Made by a program: the position numbers and the translations under genes | Shown: piece after piece, positions 45,397 through 54,630 of the stretch | Layout: the number at the start of each line of letters is the position of its first letter | Position numbering within the stretch: position 1 is the stretch's first letter | Assembly (NCBI RefSeq): GCF_005116655.2 | Contig: NZ_CP050698.1 | Location: 2,572,501 to 2,636,500, forward strand | Length of the DNA: 64,000 bases | From: Desulfosediminicola flagellatus | GTDB taxonomy: Bacteria; Desulfobacterota; Desulfobulbia; Desulfobulbales; Desulfocapsaceae | Direction: 5' to 3' | Notes under the pieces: generated by a model | Databases searched by the model: none | What the model saw: only the letters and a program-made list of their open reading frames with translations | What the model was told of the DNA's origin: nothing

Positions 45397-46386
45397 CTAT
45401 AACATAAGACTTGTGCCTATATTTTTTTCTTTGGCAAGGTGTAATACGAGGTCAGCTGTTATCAGATCCTGTACAGCAACACCAACAGATTTGAATACTG
45501 TTATCTCATCCTCGGTTGTTCTTGACGATATACTTCCGGCAACAAGTTGTCCGAGTTCACCATGGATATGATCTTGAGTAATAATTCCTTGTTGAATTGG
45601 TTGAATTATATCTCCGGCTTCTGCTAAACACCCTGTCATCTGATCGACTACGACTTTGGCTCTAGCAATCGTATCTGAAGGAATTTCTGCCATCTCTGGC
45701 TTGTATGATCCTACGCCATTGATATGCGCTCCGCTTTTAACATGCAGATTATTAAATACAGGTTTGTTCGAGGACGTTGCGGTACATATGATATCAGCCT
45801 TAAGAAGAGTATCTGCAGATTTTGCAACAACCACCGGAATCTTCAGTTTTTCTTCCATTTTTGCAGCGAAATTCTGTGCTCTTTCTGTCTGTAAGCCGAA
45901 GACATAGGCTTTTTGAATAGCTCGTACTTTGCAAATTGCTTCAAGTTGTGTTTCCCCTTGTGTCCCTGGGCCTATTACTGCTGCAATAGCTGCGTCTTTT
46001 CTCGCGAGCAGCGATGTTGCAAGGCCTGATACTGCACCGGTTCTCATGGCGGTAATGAATTCTCCATCCATAACTGCCAGAGGCACGCCGGTGGTTGAGT
46101 CAAATACCATCAGCATCGCATGTATTAGCGGAAGACCTTTGGCAGGGTTATTCCTGTTCATGTTAACCACCTTCACCCCAACTTTGCAGACCTCTGGTAA
46201 ATAGGCTGGCATGAACAGTGCGGTTCCATTATCTGCTTCCATCTCCAGTTTTGTTCGTAAAGGCATGGCAGCTTTGCCAGAATGGAGGGCCATGAATGCG
46301 CTTTTCATCGCATCTATGCACTTTTCCATAGTCAAAATCGCTTTTAGGTCATTACCGGAAAAAAATACTATTTTATTTGTTTTCAT
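45397..46386 (-). CDS. Ornithine cyclodeaminase / mu-crystallin family protein
   Basis: About 329 residues from ATG 46386, the normal family length; a GTG at 46476 would add 30 non-conserved residues. Motifs: PLRTKLEM (substrate Arg region), VMDGEFITAMRTGAVSGLAT and IGPGTQGETQLEAI (NAD-binding, in the family GxGxQ form). Family members catalyse ornithine to proline plus ammonia, alanine/other amino-acid dehydrogenation, or ketimine reduction. Its GntR neighbour and the serine ammonia-lyase beyond suggest amino-acid degradation. Exact substrate unknown. Confidence 0.87.
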   Translation of the reverse strand: MKTNKIVFFSGNDLKAILTMEKCIDAMKSAFMALHSGKAAMPLRTKLEMEADNGTALFMPAYLPEVCKVGVKVVNMNRNNPAKGLPLIHAMLMVFDSTTGVPLAVMDGEFITAMRTGAVSGLATSLLARKDAAIAAVIGPGTQGETQLEAICKVRAIQKAYVFGLQTERAQNFAAKMEEKLKIPVVVAKSADTLLKADIICTATSSNKPVFNNLHVKSGAHINGVGSYKPEMAEIPSDTIARAKVVVDQMTGCLAEAGDIIQPIQQGIITQDHIHGELGQLVAGSISSRTTEDEITVFKSVGVAVQDLITADLVLHLAKEKNIGTSLML

Positions 46387-46703
46387 GAAATCCACTGTCG
46401 CTATAATGCCAAATCCTTTGGTAGGTGGCTTGATTGATGAGAAAAAGTCTGTGGTGTATTCGAGAGTTGAATGCACCTTAGACTACAAGGCGGCGGGCCC
46501 AAATGTCTACTCTCGGACTGCCCTGCATAATCATTTGAAAAGGCAATAGTATATTCATGAGCACATAATGTCGACACAAATATTTATGTGCTGTTTTAAA
46601 TAGTAAAAACGAATTTATATACTATTACTGTCTAATTGATTATCAAAAATGTATTATGTTAATTCGAATTTAATGAACCATTGTTACCATAAAAATCAAT
46701 TGC

Positions 46704-47585
46704 ATGCTATTATCTGTTGACAGTATGTCGACACGGAAAAGTTGTACATGGATGAAGAGTAACAGTTCTGATTTGCTGCCATCGCTACAGTGGCTCACTA
46801 TGTATACGAAGAGTACCAAAAATCACATGACCAGTAAGAAAAATCATATGACAGCTGCGAGCAAGAAAACAAGTATGCCTCAAAAATCCAGTAGCGCTCC
46901 CAAGCGCATACGAGGTGAGCGGCAAATTCAGATTTATCAAAACCTCAGAAGGGAAATACTCACCCTGGGACTCAGGCCAGGAGTTCCACTGGATGAAACA
47001 CACCTCGCACAAAAATTCGAAACGTCTCGATCCCCGGTAAGAGAAGCCTTAATCAAGTTGGCAGGAGATGGCCTGGTACTGATCCTGCCAAACAGATCAA
47101 CCCTGGTAGCACCTTTTGATCTGCTTTTGATTCCGAAATATCTGGATGCGTTAAGCCTTTTGCAGCGTACCACGCACCATCTTGCAGCTCTCCAGAGAAG
47201 TGACCAACATCTCGAATCAATAAAAAAAGCACATACCTGTTTCATGGAAGCTGTGGAGAAAAACGATTCTTCTGTAACCATTGAGGCGAACCTTGAGTTT
47301 CATCTGGCTATCAGCGAGGCTTCATGCAACCCGTATTTCACAGCGGCATATAAACGGCTACTGAACGAAGGAATGCGAATGCAACATATGCATATTGAGT
47401 ATATGGGCTGGTCCCCGGATGAGCCTGGTGTCAGGGGGCATCAGGAAATGATAGATGCAATTGAAAGCAGAGATGCAGAGCTGGCTGAGCAACTGGCTAA
47501 AAATCACGCTGAACAATTTGATCAGGCATTTATTCGTTTTTTGTCTCAAAGACTCTCAGAGCATATCAAGATCATTTCTTCGTAA
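46704..47585 (+). CDS. GntR family transcriptional regulator, FCD domain
   Basis: The conserved part is about 225 residues: IRGERQIQIYQNLRREILTL starts the winged helix, with RSPVREALIKLAGDGL as the recognition segment, then the FCD bundle (EANLEFHLAISEAS, GHQEMIDAIESRDAE). The frame is open to ATG 46704, which adds a Lys/Ser/Met-rich leader of about 65 residues; ATG at 46827 and 46875 are shorter alternatives and no good ribosome binding site separates them. It is divergent from the ornithine-cyclodeaminase-like gene and 17 bp ahead of the serine ammonia-lyase, so it may regulate both. Confidence 0.88.
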   Translation: MLLSVDSMSTRKSCTWMKSNSSDLLPSLQWLTMYTKSTKNHMTSKKNHMTAASKKTSMPQKSSSAPKRIRGERQIQIYQNLRREILTLGLRPGVPLDETHLAQKFETSRSPVREALIKLAGDGLVLILPNRSTLVAPFDLLLIPKYLDALSLLQRTTHHLAALQRSDQHLESIKKAHTCFMEAVEKNDSSVTIEANLEFHLAISEASCNPYFTAAYKRLLNEGMRMQHMHIEYMGWSPDEPGVRGHQEMIDAIESRDAELAEQLAKNHAEQFDQAFIRFLSQRLSEHIKIISS

Positions 47586-47602
47586 GATAGAGGAGTAAAT
47601 AG

Positions 47603-49168
47603 ATGAATATTCCAAGTATTCTAAACGATGTAGTTGGGCCTGTAATGCGTGGTCCTTCCAGTTCGCATAGTGCTGCCGCAGTGCGAATAGGCAAAATATG
47701 CAGGGAGTTGATGGGGGGACAACTTGAACATGTCACAGTGCATTATGACATTAAGGGTTCTTTGCCGACCACCTGGATTTCGCAAGGCTCTGATATGGGG
47801 CTTTCCGGCGGGCTTTTAGGTTTTGATGCCGACGATGAAAGATTAATTGGATATACGCGCGAATTGCAGAAAGCCAACCTCAAGGTGAGTTGTATAGCTG
47901 GTGATTTTGGAGACACACATCCCAACACCTACAACCTGACCATCAAAAACGGGGAGGAGGAACATACTCTAGTGGCCATCTCTACCGGGGGTGGCATGAT
48001 TGAAGTTTTAAAGATAGACGGCCTGGCTGTATCCTACTGTGGGGATTGTTACGGGCTCGTGATCTGGACCGGGGTAATCCACCCTTCTCTCCTTGATGTT
48101 CTTAATGATTCAGGGTGCAAAGTTTACAGCCCGGATGCAGGGGGAGGAACCCTGGTTTTTGTTACTCGACCAACCCCCTATGACACTGACCTTCTTCATA
48201 CGATTGCTCAACACCAAAACGTTATACTCGCACGACCCATTTCACCTGTACTCCCAATTTTAACAACTTCCGAAACGAAAGTACCATTTACAACAGCTTT
48301 GGAAATGGAGAGTTATGGGGCAGCGAATGGGCTCAGGAGTCTTGCCGACCTTGCCCTTCACTATGAAGCTGCGAGGGGCGGTATTGCACAGGATGAAGTG
48401 CTTAAAAAAACATTGTACCTTGTAGATGTCATAGAGGATTCGATACAAAAAGGTCTGGACGGGACCCACTATAAAGACCGAATACTTGGTTATCAGTGTG
48501 GGAAATATACAGCGAAACTGCACGATAACACATTGCTGAACCTTGGTGTACTTGATCAGATTATCCCCTATGTCACTGCTCTCATGGAAAACAAAAGCGC
48601 AATGGGTGTAATAGTGGCAGCTCCTACTGCCGGCTCCTGCGGGGGAATGCCCGGTACCGTGATGGCAGTAGCCGATACCATGAAACTGGACAGACAGGCA
48701 AAAGCCAGAGGACTGTTGGCTGCAGGAGTCATTGGTGTGTTGATTGCAACCAAAAGCACCTTTTCAGCGGAAATTTGCGGCTGCCAGGCAGAATGTGGAG
48801 TGTCATCAGGGATGATTGCAGCGGCAATGGTTTCGATGATGGGCGGAGAGTATTCAACCTCATTGAGTGCAGCTTCTATGGCATTGCAGAACAGTTTTGG
48901 AATGGTTTGTGATCCCGTTGCGAGCAGAGTAGAGGTTCCGTGTCTTGGCAAAAATATTCTGGCTGCAAGCAACGGCGTATCGTGTGCTAATCTGGCTCTG
49001 GCCGGATTTGACCATGTTGTCCCTTTTGACGAAGTTGTAAAGGCTATGGATAGCGTGGGGCGAGCACTTCCTCACGAGCTGCGCTGCACTGCACTCGGTG
49101 GACTATCTATAACCTCCACCTCAAAGAAAATTGAACAGACACTACAAGACCAGGAACACGCTGAATAA
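47603..49168 (+). CDS. sdaA: L-serine ammonia-lyase, Fe-S type, fused alpha and beta
   Basis: 521 residues. N-terminal beta part with VVGPVMRGPSSSHSAAAVRIG and C-terminal alpha part with MGVIVAAPTAGSCGGMPGTV, with Cys residues in AEICGCQAECGVSSGM and in VCDPVASRVEVPCLGKN expected to hold the 4Fe-4S cluster that acts as a Lewis acid. Converts L-serine to pyruvate and ammonia. Single-chain (SdaA-like) forms are common in Gram-negatives. GAGGAG lies 7-8 nt before the ATG, directly after the GntR gene. L-serine catabolism fits the neighbouring amino-acid genes. Confidence 0.9.
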   Translation: MNIPSILNDVVGPVMRGPSSSHSAAAVRIGKICRELMGGQLEHVTVHYDIKGSLPTTWISQGSDMGLSGGLLGFDADDERLIGYTRELQKANLKVSCIAGDFGDTHPNTYNLTIKNGEEEHTLVAISTGGGMIEVLKIDGLAVSYCGDCYGLVIWTGVIHPSLLDVLNDSGCKVYSPDAGGGTLVFVTRPTPYDTDLLHTIAQHQNVILARPISPVLPILTTSETKVPFTTALEMESYGAANGLRSLADLALHYEAARGGIAQDEVLKKTLYLVDVIEDSIQKGLDGTHYKDRILGYQCGKYTAKLHDNTLLNLGVLDQIIPYVTALMENKSAMGVIVAAPTAGSCGGMPGTVMAVADTMKLDRQAKARGLLAAGVIGVLIATKSTFSAEICGCQAECGVSSGMIAAAMVSMMGGEYSTSLSAASMALQNSFGMVCDPVASRVEVPCLGKNILAASNGVSCANLALAGFDHVVPFDEVVKAMDSVGRALPHELRCTALGGLSITSTSKKIEQTLQDQEHAE

Positions 49169-49253
49169 TTGCACAGAGTGATGAGGAGGGTAGTATTTAT
49201 AGGGATTGCCCCGCCAGGTGTAACACTCTGAGCAGGCTCACGTGCACGTTTTT

Positions 49254-49493
49254 TTAATTAAGCATTGTATGCAGAGCTGCAATATGCTCCTGGCCTATTC
49301 CGCAACATCCTCTTACGATCGGCAAGACGGCGCCGAGGTGGTGCAGTTCGCTAAGCGCTGTGGCGATTGCTGGTGACATGACGTCTGGTTGGCTACAGTT
49401 AAACAAGATTGCAGCCAACCCAATATCGACAGAGGCCCTGACAGCATTTACTACTGTCTCGCCAGAGCGTAAACGTGGCTTTAACTTTTCCAC
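49254..49493 (-). pseudogene. C-terminal fragment of homocysteine S-methyltransferase
   Basis: 79 residues of the C-terminal third of the family: AILFNCSQPDVMSPAI with the first zinc-ligand Cys and LPIVRGCCGIGQEHIAALH with the Cys-Cys pair. The N-terminal two-thirds (about 220 residues) is absent: the frame ends where the second 457-bp repeat begins at 49491. It looks like a gene disrupted by the repeat's arrival. The missing part is not found at the other end of the array. Confidence 0.75.
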
Positions 49494-49946
49494 ATCTTAA
49501 TAGCGCTAATTCCTCTACCCATGACGCCTAACTATTTATAGTGTTTTCTTGATCATTGTTACACTGCTCTTTTGCTAGATGAATAGATCACCTTCTCATT
49601 ACACTAAAAATATAATAAACAATCAAGCATGACCAATGGTGTAATGGCTTATATTATTAATGACATAAGCCACTTACCTTCTACAGTCTCTGTTTAGTGG
49701 TTGACATGGTAGCTGTAATAAATTTAATTGTTGTTTGTAGGCCACATCCCATTGAAAACATAGGCGTTTACAGACATCCACGATCGAGTAAATTGGTAGG
49801 CATTTGTGGTAGTGATTTTAACCAAAATCAACAAACCGATTACATGATGTCTGCGAAAATCCAGATATTGAAACAGGGCAATTATGCCTGAAAACCCCGT
49901 TAATATCAAATTCCTAGGGCAAATTGACCTGATAACCAATTGTTAT
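49491..49946. repeat. 457-bp long repeat, copy B
   Basis: Direct repeat of 33631-34087. It ends GATAAC, CAATT, GTTATC (49931-49947), a short palindrome where copy A has the longer TTATCAGG palindrome. The 41-codon frame common to both is open from a GTG at 49697 to TGA 49891 here. Immediately right of it starts the run of small plus-strand genes. Confidence 0.75.
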
Positions 49947-49982
49947 CTTTCCAAATTCCAAAAATGTATTGGATAAATTAAA

Positions 49983-50402
49983 ATGGAACAATTAATTGTT
50001 CATATAATAATTTACTTGCCAGAAATACTAAGTGTCGCTGCCATTCTCATGGTTATTCAAAGATTTCATTTTCTTAAAAATGCTATACGTACATTTGGCG
50101 AAGTTACAGGTATCGAGGAACGTCAAAATACACGTATGGGTGTATCAAGTACACCTGGTCACAGAAGAGTTGTCCACTATCCAGTAATTCATTTTAAAGA
50201 TACAGCTAATAACAAGTATAGGTGTATTGCTGGTATGGCTGCACGTTTTCTAAACTATGGTGTCGGAGACAGAGTCCCGGTAATTTATAATCCTTCTAAT
50301 CCTCAAAAATGTTTCCTTAATCACATTTACTTTGTGTGGGTAACACCCTTAGGCTGTACATTGCTTGCAATAGGAGCAATAGCATATAAATATATAATTT
50401 AA
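49983..50402 (+). CDS. DUF3592-like membrane protein, first array gene
   Basis: 139 residues: a TM helix near the N-terminus (LPEILSVAAILMVIQ), a short beta-rich cytosolic/periplasmic domain (HRRVVHYPVIHFKDTANNKY, GDRVPVIYNPSNPQKC) and a C-terminal TM helix (GCTLLAIGAIAYKYI). This is the DUF3592 layout. Function unknown. The stop overlaps the first arm of a cassette hairpin. Confidence 0.7.
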   Translation: MEQLIVHIIIYLPEILSVAAILMVIQRFHFLKNAIRTFGEVTGIEERQNTRMGVSSTPGHRRVVHYPVIHFKDTANNKYRCIAGMAARFLNYGVGDRVPVIYNPSNPQKCFLNHIYFVWVTPLGCTLLAIGAIAYKYII

Positions 50403-50521
50403 GATAACCAGCGCTAATAAACACGGACCGCAAAAATATTGCGGTCTTGAAAAATATAAGCAACGCATAAAATGCGTCAATAATTCAGTTGTAACCTTTC
50501 GCATTTCGCGGCCGGTTATCA
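50402..50521. repeat. attC-like recombination site
   Basis: 120 bp between AGATAAC (50402-50408) and GTTATCA (50515-50521). Inner arms GATAACC, one base, GCG and CG, several bases, CGGTTATC pair. A small internal hairpin (GACCGC/GCGGTC) lies at about 50426-50447. The preceding stop overlaps the first arm. Confidence 0.55.
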
Positions 50522-50556
50522 CATCATTAGCGAAAAAAAGATGAATTCCTTTCAAA

Positions 50557-51042
50557 ATGACTATAAGAGAAGCAATAATAGATGAGCATGAGTTGCTCAC
50601 AGACATATCATTTAAATCAAAATCATACTGGAATTACCCATCCAGCTATTTTGATATTTGGAAAAATGAATTAACCATCACAAATAATTATATAGCTAAG
50701 AATAATGTCTTTGCTCTTGAAAATGCAAATCAAGTAATTGGTTATTATTCAATAATATTTTTAAAAAGCAACTTTCAAATGAAAAATATCGTTTTAGAAA
50801 AAGGTTTTTGGTTAGAACATATGTTTCTATTACCTGATTTTATAAAACAGGGTTTTGGTAGGGAAATGATTTCGCATTTCAAACAATATTGTACTGAAAA
50901 CAACATATTTAAGGTAAATGTATTGGCAGATCCAAATGCAAAAGTCTTTTACGAAAAAATGGGGTTTAAATACATTGAGGATTTTCCTTCAACAATAGAA
51001 GGGAGAACAACCCCTTTACTAGAAATAAATATAAAGCGCTAA
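50557..51042 (+). CDS. GNAT family N-acetyltransferase
   Basis: 161 residues. The acetyl-CoA site is LEHMFLLPDFIKQGFGREMI (Q/R-x-x-G-x-G/A form), followed by VLADPNAKVFYEKMGFKYI, the typical GNAT motif B end. Substrate unknown; stress or antibiotic modification and tRNA/protein acetylation are all possible. AT-rich, sitting between two cassette hairpins. Confidence 0.87.
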   Translation: MTIREAIIDEHELLTDISFKSKSYWNYPSSYFDIWKNELTITNNYIAKNNVFALENANQVIGYYSIIFLKSNFQMKNIVLEKGFWLEHMFLLPDFIKQGFGREMISHFKQYCTENNIFKVNVLADPNAKVFYEKMGFKYIEDFPSTIEGRTTPLLEINIKR

Positions 51043-51098
51043 CTAAACGCTAAACACGGACTCGAAAAAAGCACGGGCTGGTTAGATTAACGTTAGCA
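51036..51098. repeat. attC-like recombination site
   Basis: 63 bp from CGCTAAC (51037-51043) to GTTAGCA (51092-51098) with GGTTAGAT inside the second arm. The GNAT stop TAA lies in the first arm. Short for an attC but within the usual range of about 57-141 bp. AAACACGGAC after the first arm is shared with the preceding site. Confidence 0.5.
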
Positions 51099-51126
51099 AT
51101 TAAAATATAGATAGCTCCAGAAATCA

Positions 51127-51675
51127 ATGCGTAAAATAAATATAAAGGCAACATTAATTTTCACTACATTCTGGTTAATAGTAGGTGCTGTCTATGTTTT
51201 CGATAACAATGAGCCTCAATTTCAAGATAAACCCGCTGAATTAGCTGATTTAACCTTTTTAGTCACTAAATCTGATTTGATTGCCATTGCATTTTTAAGT
51301 GGTGGGTTAGATAAAGGTAAAAATCTCTCATTTTTTAAAAATCCTCCTAAAAGAGTAGAGGGTCGTATTGAACAAATAATTTTCGGTGACCAAAATATTG
51401 AGAGTGTGACAATATCCTCAAAACCTAAATATTTGAGTGAAAACGTTATCGATATGATCACTTTTCTTAGAAACGGTCGTCATCTTGTATTTTTATCCAA
51501 GTCTGGAGATCTTTACCAACCAACAGCTCAAGGTTCTTTGCTAGATTTCTTTAATAACAACGTTTATCCAACATGGAGAACTGATCACTATACTAGAATT
51601 GACACTGATGGTACTCCTCTCTCTCAAGGGGTTCCTATTGAGCAAGTAATTAAAGAAATTAAAGATAAAATCTAA
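51127..51675 (+). CDS. Hypothetical secreted or membrane-anchored protein
   Basis: 182 residues with an N-terminal membrane/signal segment (ATLIFTTFWLIVGAVYVF). The rest is soluble with a DKGKNLSFFKNPPKRVEGRI segment and ends in a Lys/Glu-rich helix. No family recognised. Overlap with the cassette hairpin at the 3' end. Confidence 0.6.
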   Translation: MRKINIKATLIFTTFWLIVGAVYVFDNNEPQFQDKPAELADLTFLVTKSDLIAIAFLSGGLDKGKNLSFFKNPPKRVEGRIEQIIFGDQNIESVTISSKPKYLSENVIDMITFLRNGRHLVFLSKSGDLYQPTAQGSLLDFFNNNVYPTWRTDHYTRIDTDGTPLSQGVPIEQVIKEIKDKI

Positions 51676-51676
51676 A

Positions 51677-51741
51677 TGCTAACAAAACATTGCACTGGAA
51701 ACCGCAAACAGCGCGGTTTCCAGTGCAATTCCACGTTCGGC
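51677..51741. repeat. attC-like site with a perfect 16-bp stem
   Basis: TGCTAAC (51677-51683), then a perfect 16-bp stem (TTGCACTGGAAACCGC 51690-51705 and its complement 51713-51728) with loop AAACAGC, then GTTCGGC. The loop with its stem tip (CCGCAAACAGCGCGG) recurs at about 53280-53294, next to the following gene, which suggests a sister site there that has been split by a REP-type insertion. Confidence 0.55.
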
Positions 51742-51758
51742 CTACGAAGGATATATCC

Positions 51759-52475
51759 ATGCTTTTAGAAAATAGAGTCGCTGTTATTACAGGTGGAGGC
51801 CGAGGCATTGGACGTTCAATTGCATTGAATTATGCTCGTGAAGGTGCTGATGTCGCAATAATTGCACGTACAAATGAGCAAGTTGAACAAACATCAATAC
51901 TTGTTTCTGAACTTGGGCGTAATTCCCTAGCAGTAAAAGCTGACATTTCAGACGAGAAAGATGCATTTAATGCATTTGAAAGAATACATGATCAATTTGG
52001 TCGCATAGATATCTTGGTCAATAATGCTGGTGTTGAATTTCAAAATTCATTTTCACAAATGCCATTGGATGAATGGGATCAAACAATGAATGTAAATGTC
52101 CGTGGTACTGTAGTTTGCACCAAAGCTGTTTTGCAAGGAATGCAAGAAAGGCAGGAAGGCAACATCATCAACATTGCTTCTGGTGCAGGTTTACGTGGGC
52201 TAGCCGGGTCCGCGGCTTATAGTGCATCTAAAGCTGCTATTGTTGCTCTTTCCTACTCTTTAGCTGATGAGTTGCGAGATCAGGGTATTCGAGTAAATGC
52301 AATTTGTCCTGGTCTGATCAAAACTGATATGTTGGATAGTTCCAATCTTGTAGGAAAGAACAAAAATATCCTTTTACCAGAAGACGTTGCTGGTACAGCT
52401 GTATTTCTAGCCTCACAGCTTTCGGGTAGAATTACAGGCCAAATATTTAGTGTTCGTAATTCAAATAGATGGTGA
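51759..52475 (+). CDS. Short-chain dehydrogenase/reductase
   Basis: 238 residues. NAD(P)-binding ITGGGRGIGRSIALNYA, DILVNNAGV, and the catalytic Ser...Tyr...Lys set in NIASGAGLRG, AYSASKAAI, all in place, giving a classical SDR. AAGGA lies 8 nt before ATG 51759; the frame is open back to 51690 through the hairpin but that is not coding. The C-terminus (SVRNSNRW) is short and differs from the usual VDGG ending, suggesting slight trimming. Substrate unknown. Confidence 0.85.
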   Translation: MLLENRVAVITGGGRGIGRSIALNYAREGADVAIIARTNEQVEQTSILVSELGRNSLAVKADISDEKDAFNAFERIHDQFGRIDILVNNAGVEFQNSFSQMPLDEWDQTMNVNVRGTVVCTKAVLQGMQERQEGNIINIASGAGLRGLAGSAAYSASKAAIVALSYSLADELRDQGIRVNAICPGLIKTDMLDSSNLVGKNKNILLPEDVAGTAVFLASQLSGRITGQIFSVRNSNRW

Positions 52476-52520
52476 TAAAATAAATTTTGCCAAACCAGCC
52501 ATTCCACTGTGGGTGATGTT

Positions 52521-53254
52521 GGGGTCGGGCCACGGCAAGTTACTGTAGTTCCGTTTGCAGTATGGAGTAATGGGCCTTAAAACACAGCAACAATGCGTTT
52601 TTTATGTTCAAAAACGTTAACATAGATCAGTATTTGACAATAACCTCCTATGCCAAGAGCGAAAAGACACTATATTTCTGGTCAAAGTTGGCATCTCACA
52701 CATTTGAAAAAAAAGAGGAAAGGAGCTTTCTGGGAGGATTGATACCATGCAACAGCAGTGGAGGTTGAACAGCACCTGCTGCGATGTATTGTCTACATTG
52801 TTTGTAATATGGTGCGTGCTGGAGTCGTCGCACATCCTTCAGAGTGGTCTTTGTGTGGGTATAATGAGATTCAGAAGCATAGAAGAAAGTCAATGCTCAT
52901 AGATTATCATAAGCTTGCGGAACTTACAGGTTTTGCATCCTATAATCCATTTTAGAAATCTCACAAAGCTTTGGTAAATGAATCGCTTACCAATGGAGCT
53001 ATCAGTAGACAACCATGCTGGAGTTAAAGCGTAGCTGTCGGAAGTCAAAGTTTTGTTGAAACAATTCATTCTAGATTGGGGTTTCATGTTAAAGGTCAGT
53101 AAGTTATAGAGCCTCATATCGGTTTTCAACTTCGTGAAGAACACGGAATCTATAATGATGAATATGATTGTAAAGATAAAGATATAGGCCCATTAAACAC
53201 CTTTAACCCGTGGATTAATGACAAATTTTCAATATGTTAGAATGGCCCGACTCC
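52521..53254 (+). pseudogene. Degraded REP-type Y1 transposase unit, copy 4
   Basis: Left end GGGGTCGGGCCACGGCAA and right end about 53236-53254 (AATGGCCCGACTCC) are mutated forms of the terminal repeats. Between them lie pieces of the transposase: PRAKRHYISGQSWHLTH, KKKRKGAFWED, YIVCNMVRAGVVAHPSEW. Large internal deletions and frameshifts; no HUH motif remains. It has inserted into what was the end of the SDR cassette. Confidence 0.8.
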
Positions 53255-53324
53255 GTCCGGACCCGTTCGACCACGTTTCCCGCAAACAGCGCGGGTTCGG
53301 CGAGGCGGAACATTAAGTGAAATC

Positions 53325-53669
53325 ATGTTAAGTGCAGATGAGAAAGATAAGGTAGTTGAGGTAATAGGATTTTGGAGCGATTTATCTCAGCTTAGTGAAT
53401 TTGCCAAGAAACGGCACGGGTACGGGAATAGTGACGGCGGCTTTGGGATTACTTACGAACATGATCTAGACGATTATGATCGGGATGTTGAAGGTAGTTT
53501 TATCCCTAAGGGGCATGTTGAAGTATATGGCTACTGGGGAAAACCCGATGGTTATGAGATCCATATAAAAGAGCACGATTATCTTCTAGTTCTGGCGGAA
53601 GTTTTAGAAAAAGAAGGTTTAAAATTAGCAGCTCAATTTGTTGTTGAGCAATTACATGAAATCAATTAA
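53325..53669 (+). CDS. Hypothetical small acidic protein
   Basis: 114 residues, acidic, with FGITYEHDLDDYDRDVEGSF and a Tyr/Gly-rich centre. No membrane segment or signal. Not recognised. It is in the plus-strand array, preceded by the split hairpin remains at 53279-53295 and followed by AATTAACG at the stop, a weak first arm. Confidence 0.6.
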   Translation: MLSADEKDKVVEVIGFWSDLSQLSEFAKKRHGYGNSDGGFGITYEHDLDDYDRDVEGSFIPKGHVEVYGYWGKPDGYEIHIKEHDYLLVLAEVLEKEGLKLAAQFVVEQLHEIN

Positions 53670-53775
53670 CGAAGTCATCAAATCGACATTTTCCCGTCAA
53701 TCGTTTGTCTGGTAAATACCACACGACGGCTCCTCCAAAAATGCAATTTATGGCGGCGTAAACCTATAGAAAAAA

Positions 53776-54414
53776 ATGATTACAGAAAACGTAACACTCT
53801 ACGTAGACTCAAATTTTACCAGCCCCTACGCCATGGCGGTGTTTGTAACACTTGTAGAAAAAAGTATTCCTTTCGAAATGATAAAAATCGATTTAGGGGC
53901 CAAAGAAAACTACCAAGCTGAATACTCAGCGCTTTCTCGTACATGTAGAGTACCAACATTATCTATAGGTGATTTCCATTTATCCGAATCTTCAGCTATT
54001 ACTGAATATCTCGAAGAGATTTATCCTCCACCACAATTCGTATCAGTATATCCGAGTGTTAAAAAAGAGAAAGCTATAGCAAGGCAAGTTCAGGCATGGC
54101 TCAGGAGTGACTTTTTAGAAATACGTGACGAACGGTCAACAGAGGTAATTTTCTACTCGAAACAAAATCCATTACCTCTTTCTGAAGCAGCAACCAAATC
54201 ACTCGACAAGCTAATTTCTGCACTAGAAAATATACTTACAGATGACCGTTTGAACATTTTCAGTGAATGGTGCATAGCCGACACAGAGTTAGCATTGATG
54301 TTAAATCGGTTAATAATGAACGGTGACGATATACCCAAGAAACTCAAGAGCTACGCCGAACATCAATGGAAAAAAGAGTCTGTCCAAAAATGGGTAAGTC
54401 TGAGTCAATCATAA
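53776..54414 (+). CDS. Glutathione S-transferase family protein (YfcF-like)
   Basis: 212 residues. Thioredoxin-like N-terminal half with NFTSPYAMAVFVTLVEK, VPTLSIGDFHLSESSAITEY (the conserved cis-Pro and ESxAI motif binding glutathione), then an all-helical C-terminal half. Resembles the YfcF type of Escherichia coli, active in peroxide resistance. Cytosolic. Fits a stress-related cassette. Confidence 0.82.
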   Translation: MITENVTLYVDSNFTSPYAMAVFVTLVEKSIPFEMIKIDLGAKENYQAEYSALSRTCRVPTLSIGDFHLSESSAITEYLEEIYPPPQFVSVYPSVKKEKAIARQVQAWLRSDFLEIRDERSTEVIFYSKQNPLPLSEAATKSLDKLISALENILTDDRLNIFSEWCIADTELALMLNRLIMNGDDIPKKLKSYAEHQWKKESVQKWVSLSQS

Positions 54415-54429
54415 GTTAAAATATCAAAA

Positions 54430-54614
54430 GGTTAACAAGGCGTTTCACACCGTTTCACTGCGTTACGCTCGTACTCGGGTTACAGGAATTGGGTTCAAAC
54501 CACCTACTGCTGTGGCAAATTGAGTGCTTCATCCAGATGTAACAGAACCAGGTTCCAACAAGGCTTTTTCTGCTGAGCATAAAAAGTCACGACCGCTGAA
54601 AAGCATCGTTAGTC
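54430..54614. repeat. attC-like region, possibly two sites
   Basis: Begins GGTTAACAAGGCGTTTCACACC (Vibrio/Xanthomonas-style first arm; shown here only as GGTTAACAAGGCG) and ends ATCGTTAGTC (54606-54614). At 185 bp it is longer than one attC, and a second AACAAGGCTTTTTC first arm at about 54557 suggests a nested or tandem pair. The following aminotransferase gene starts 17 bp after the end. Confidence 0.5.
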
Positions 54615-54630
54615 ATCTAAAGGAAATCGA

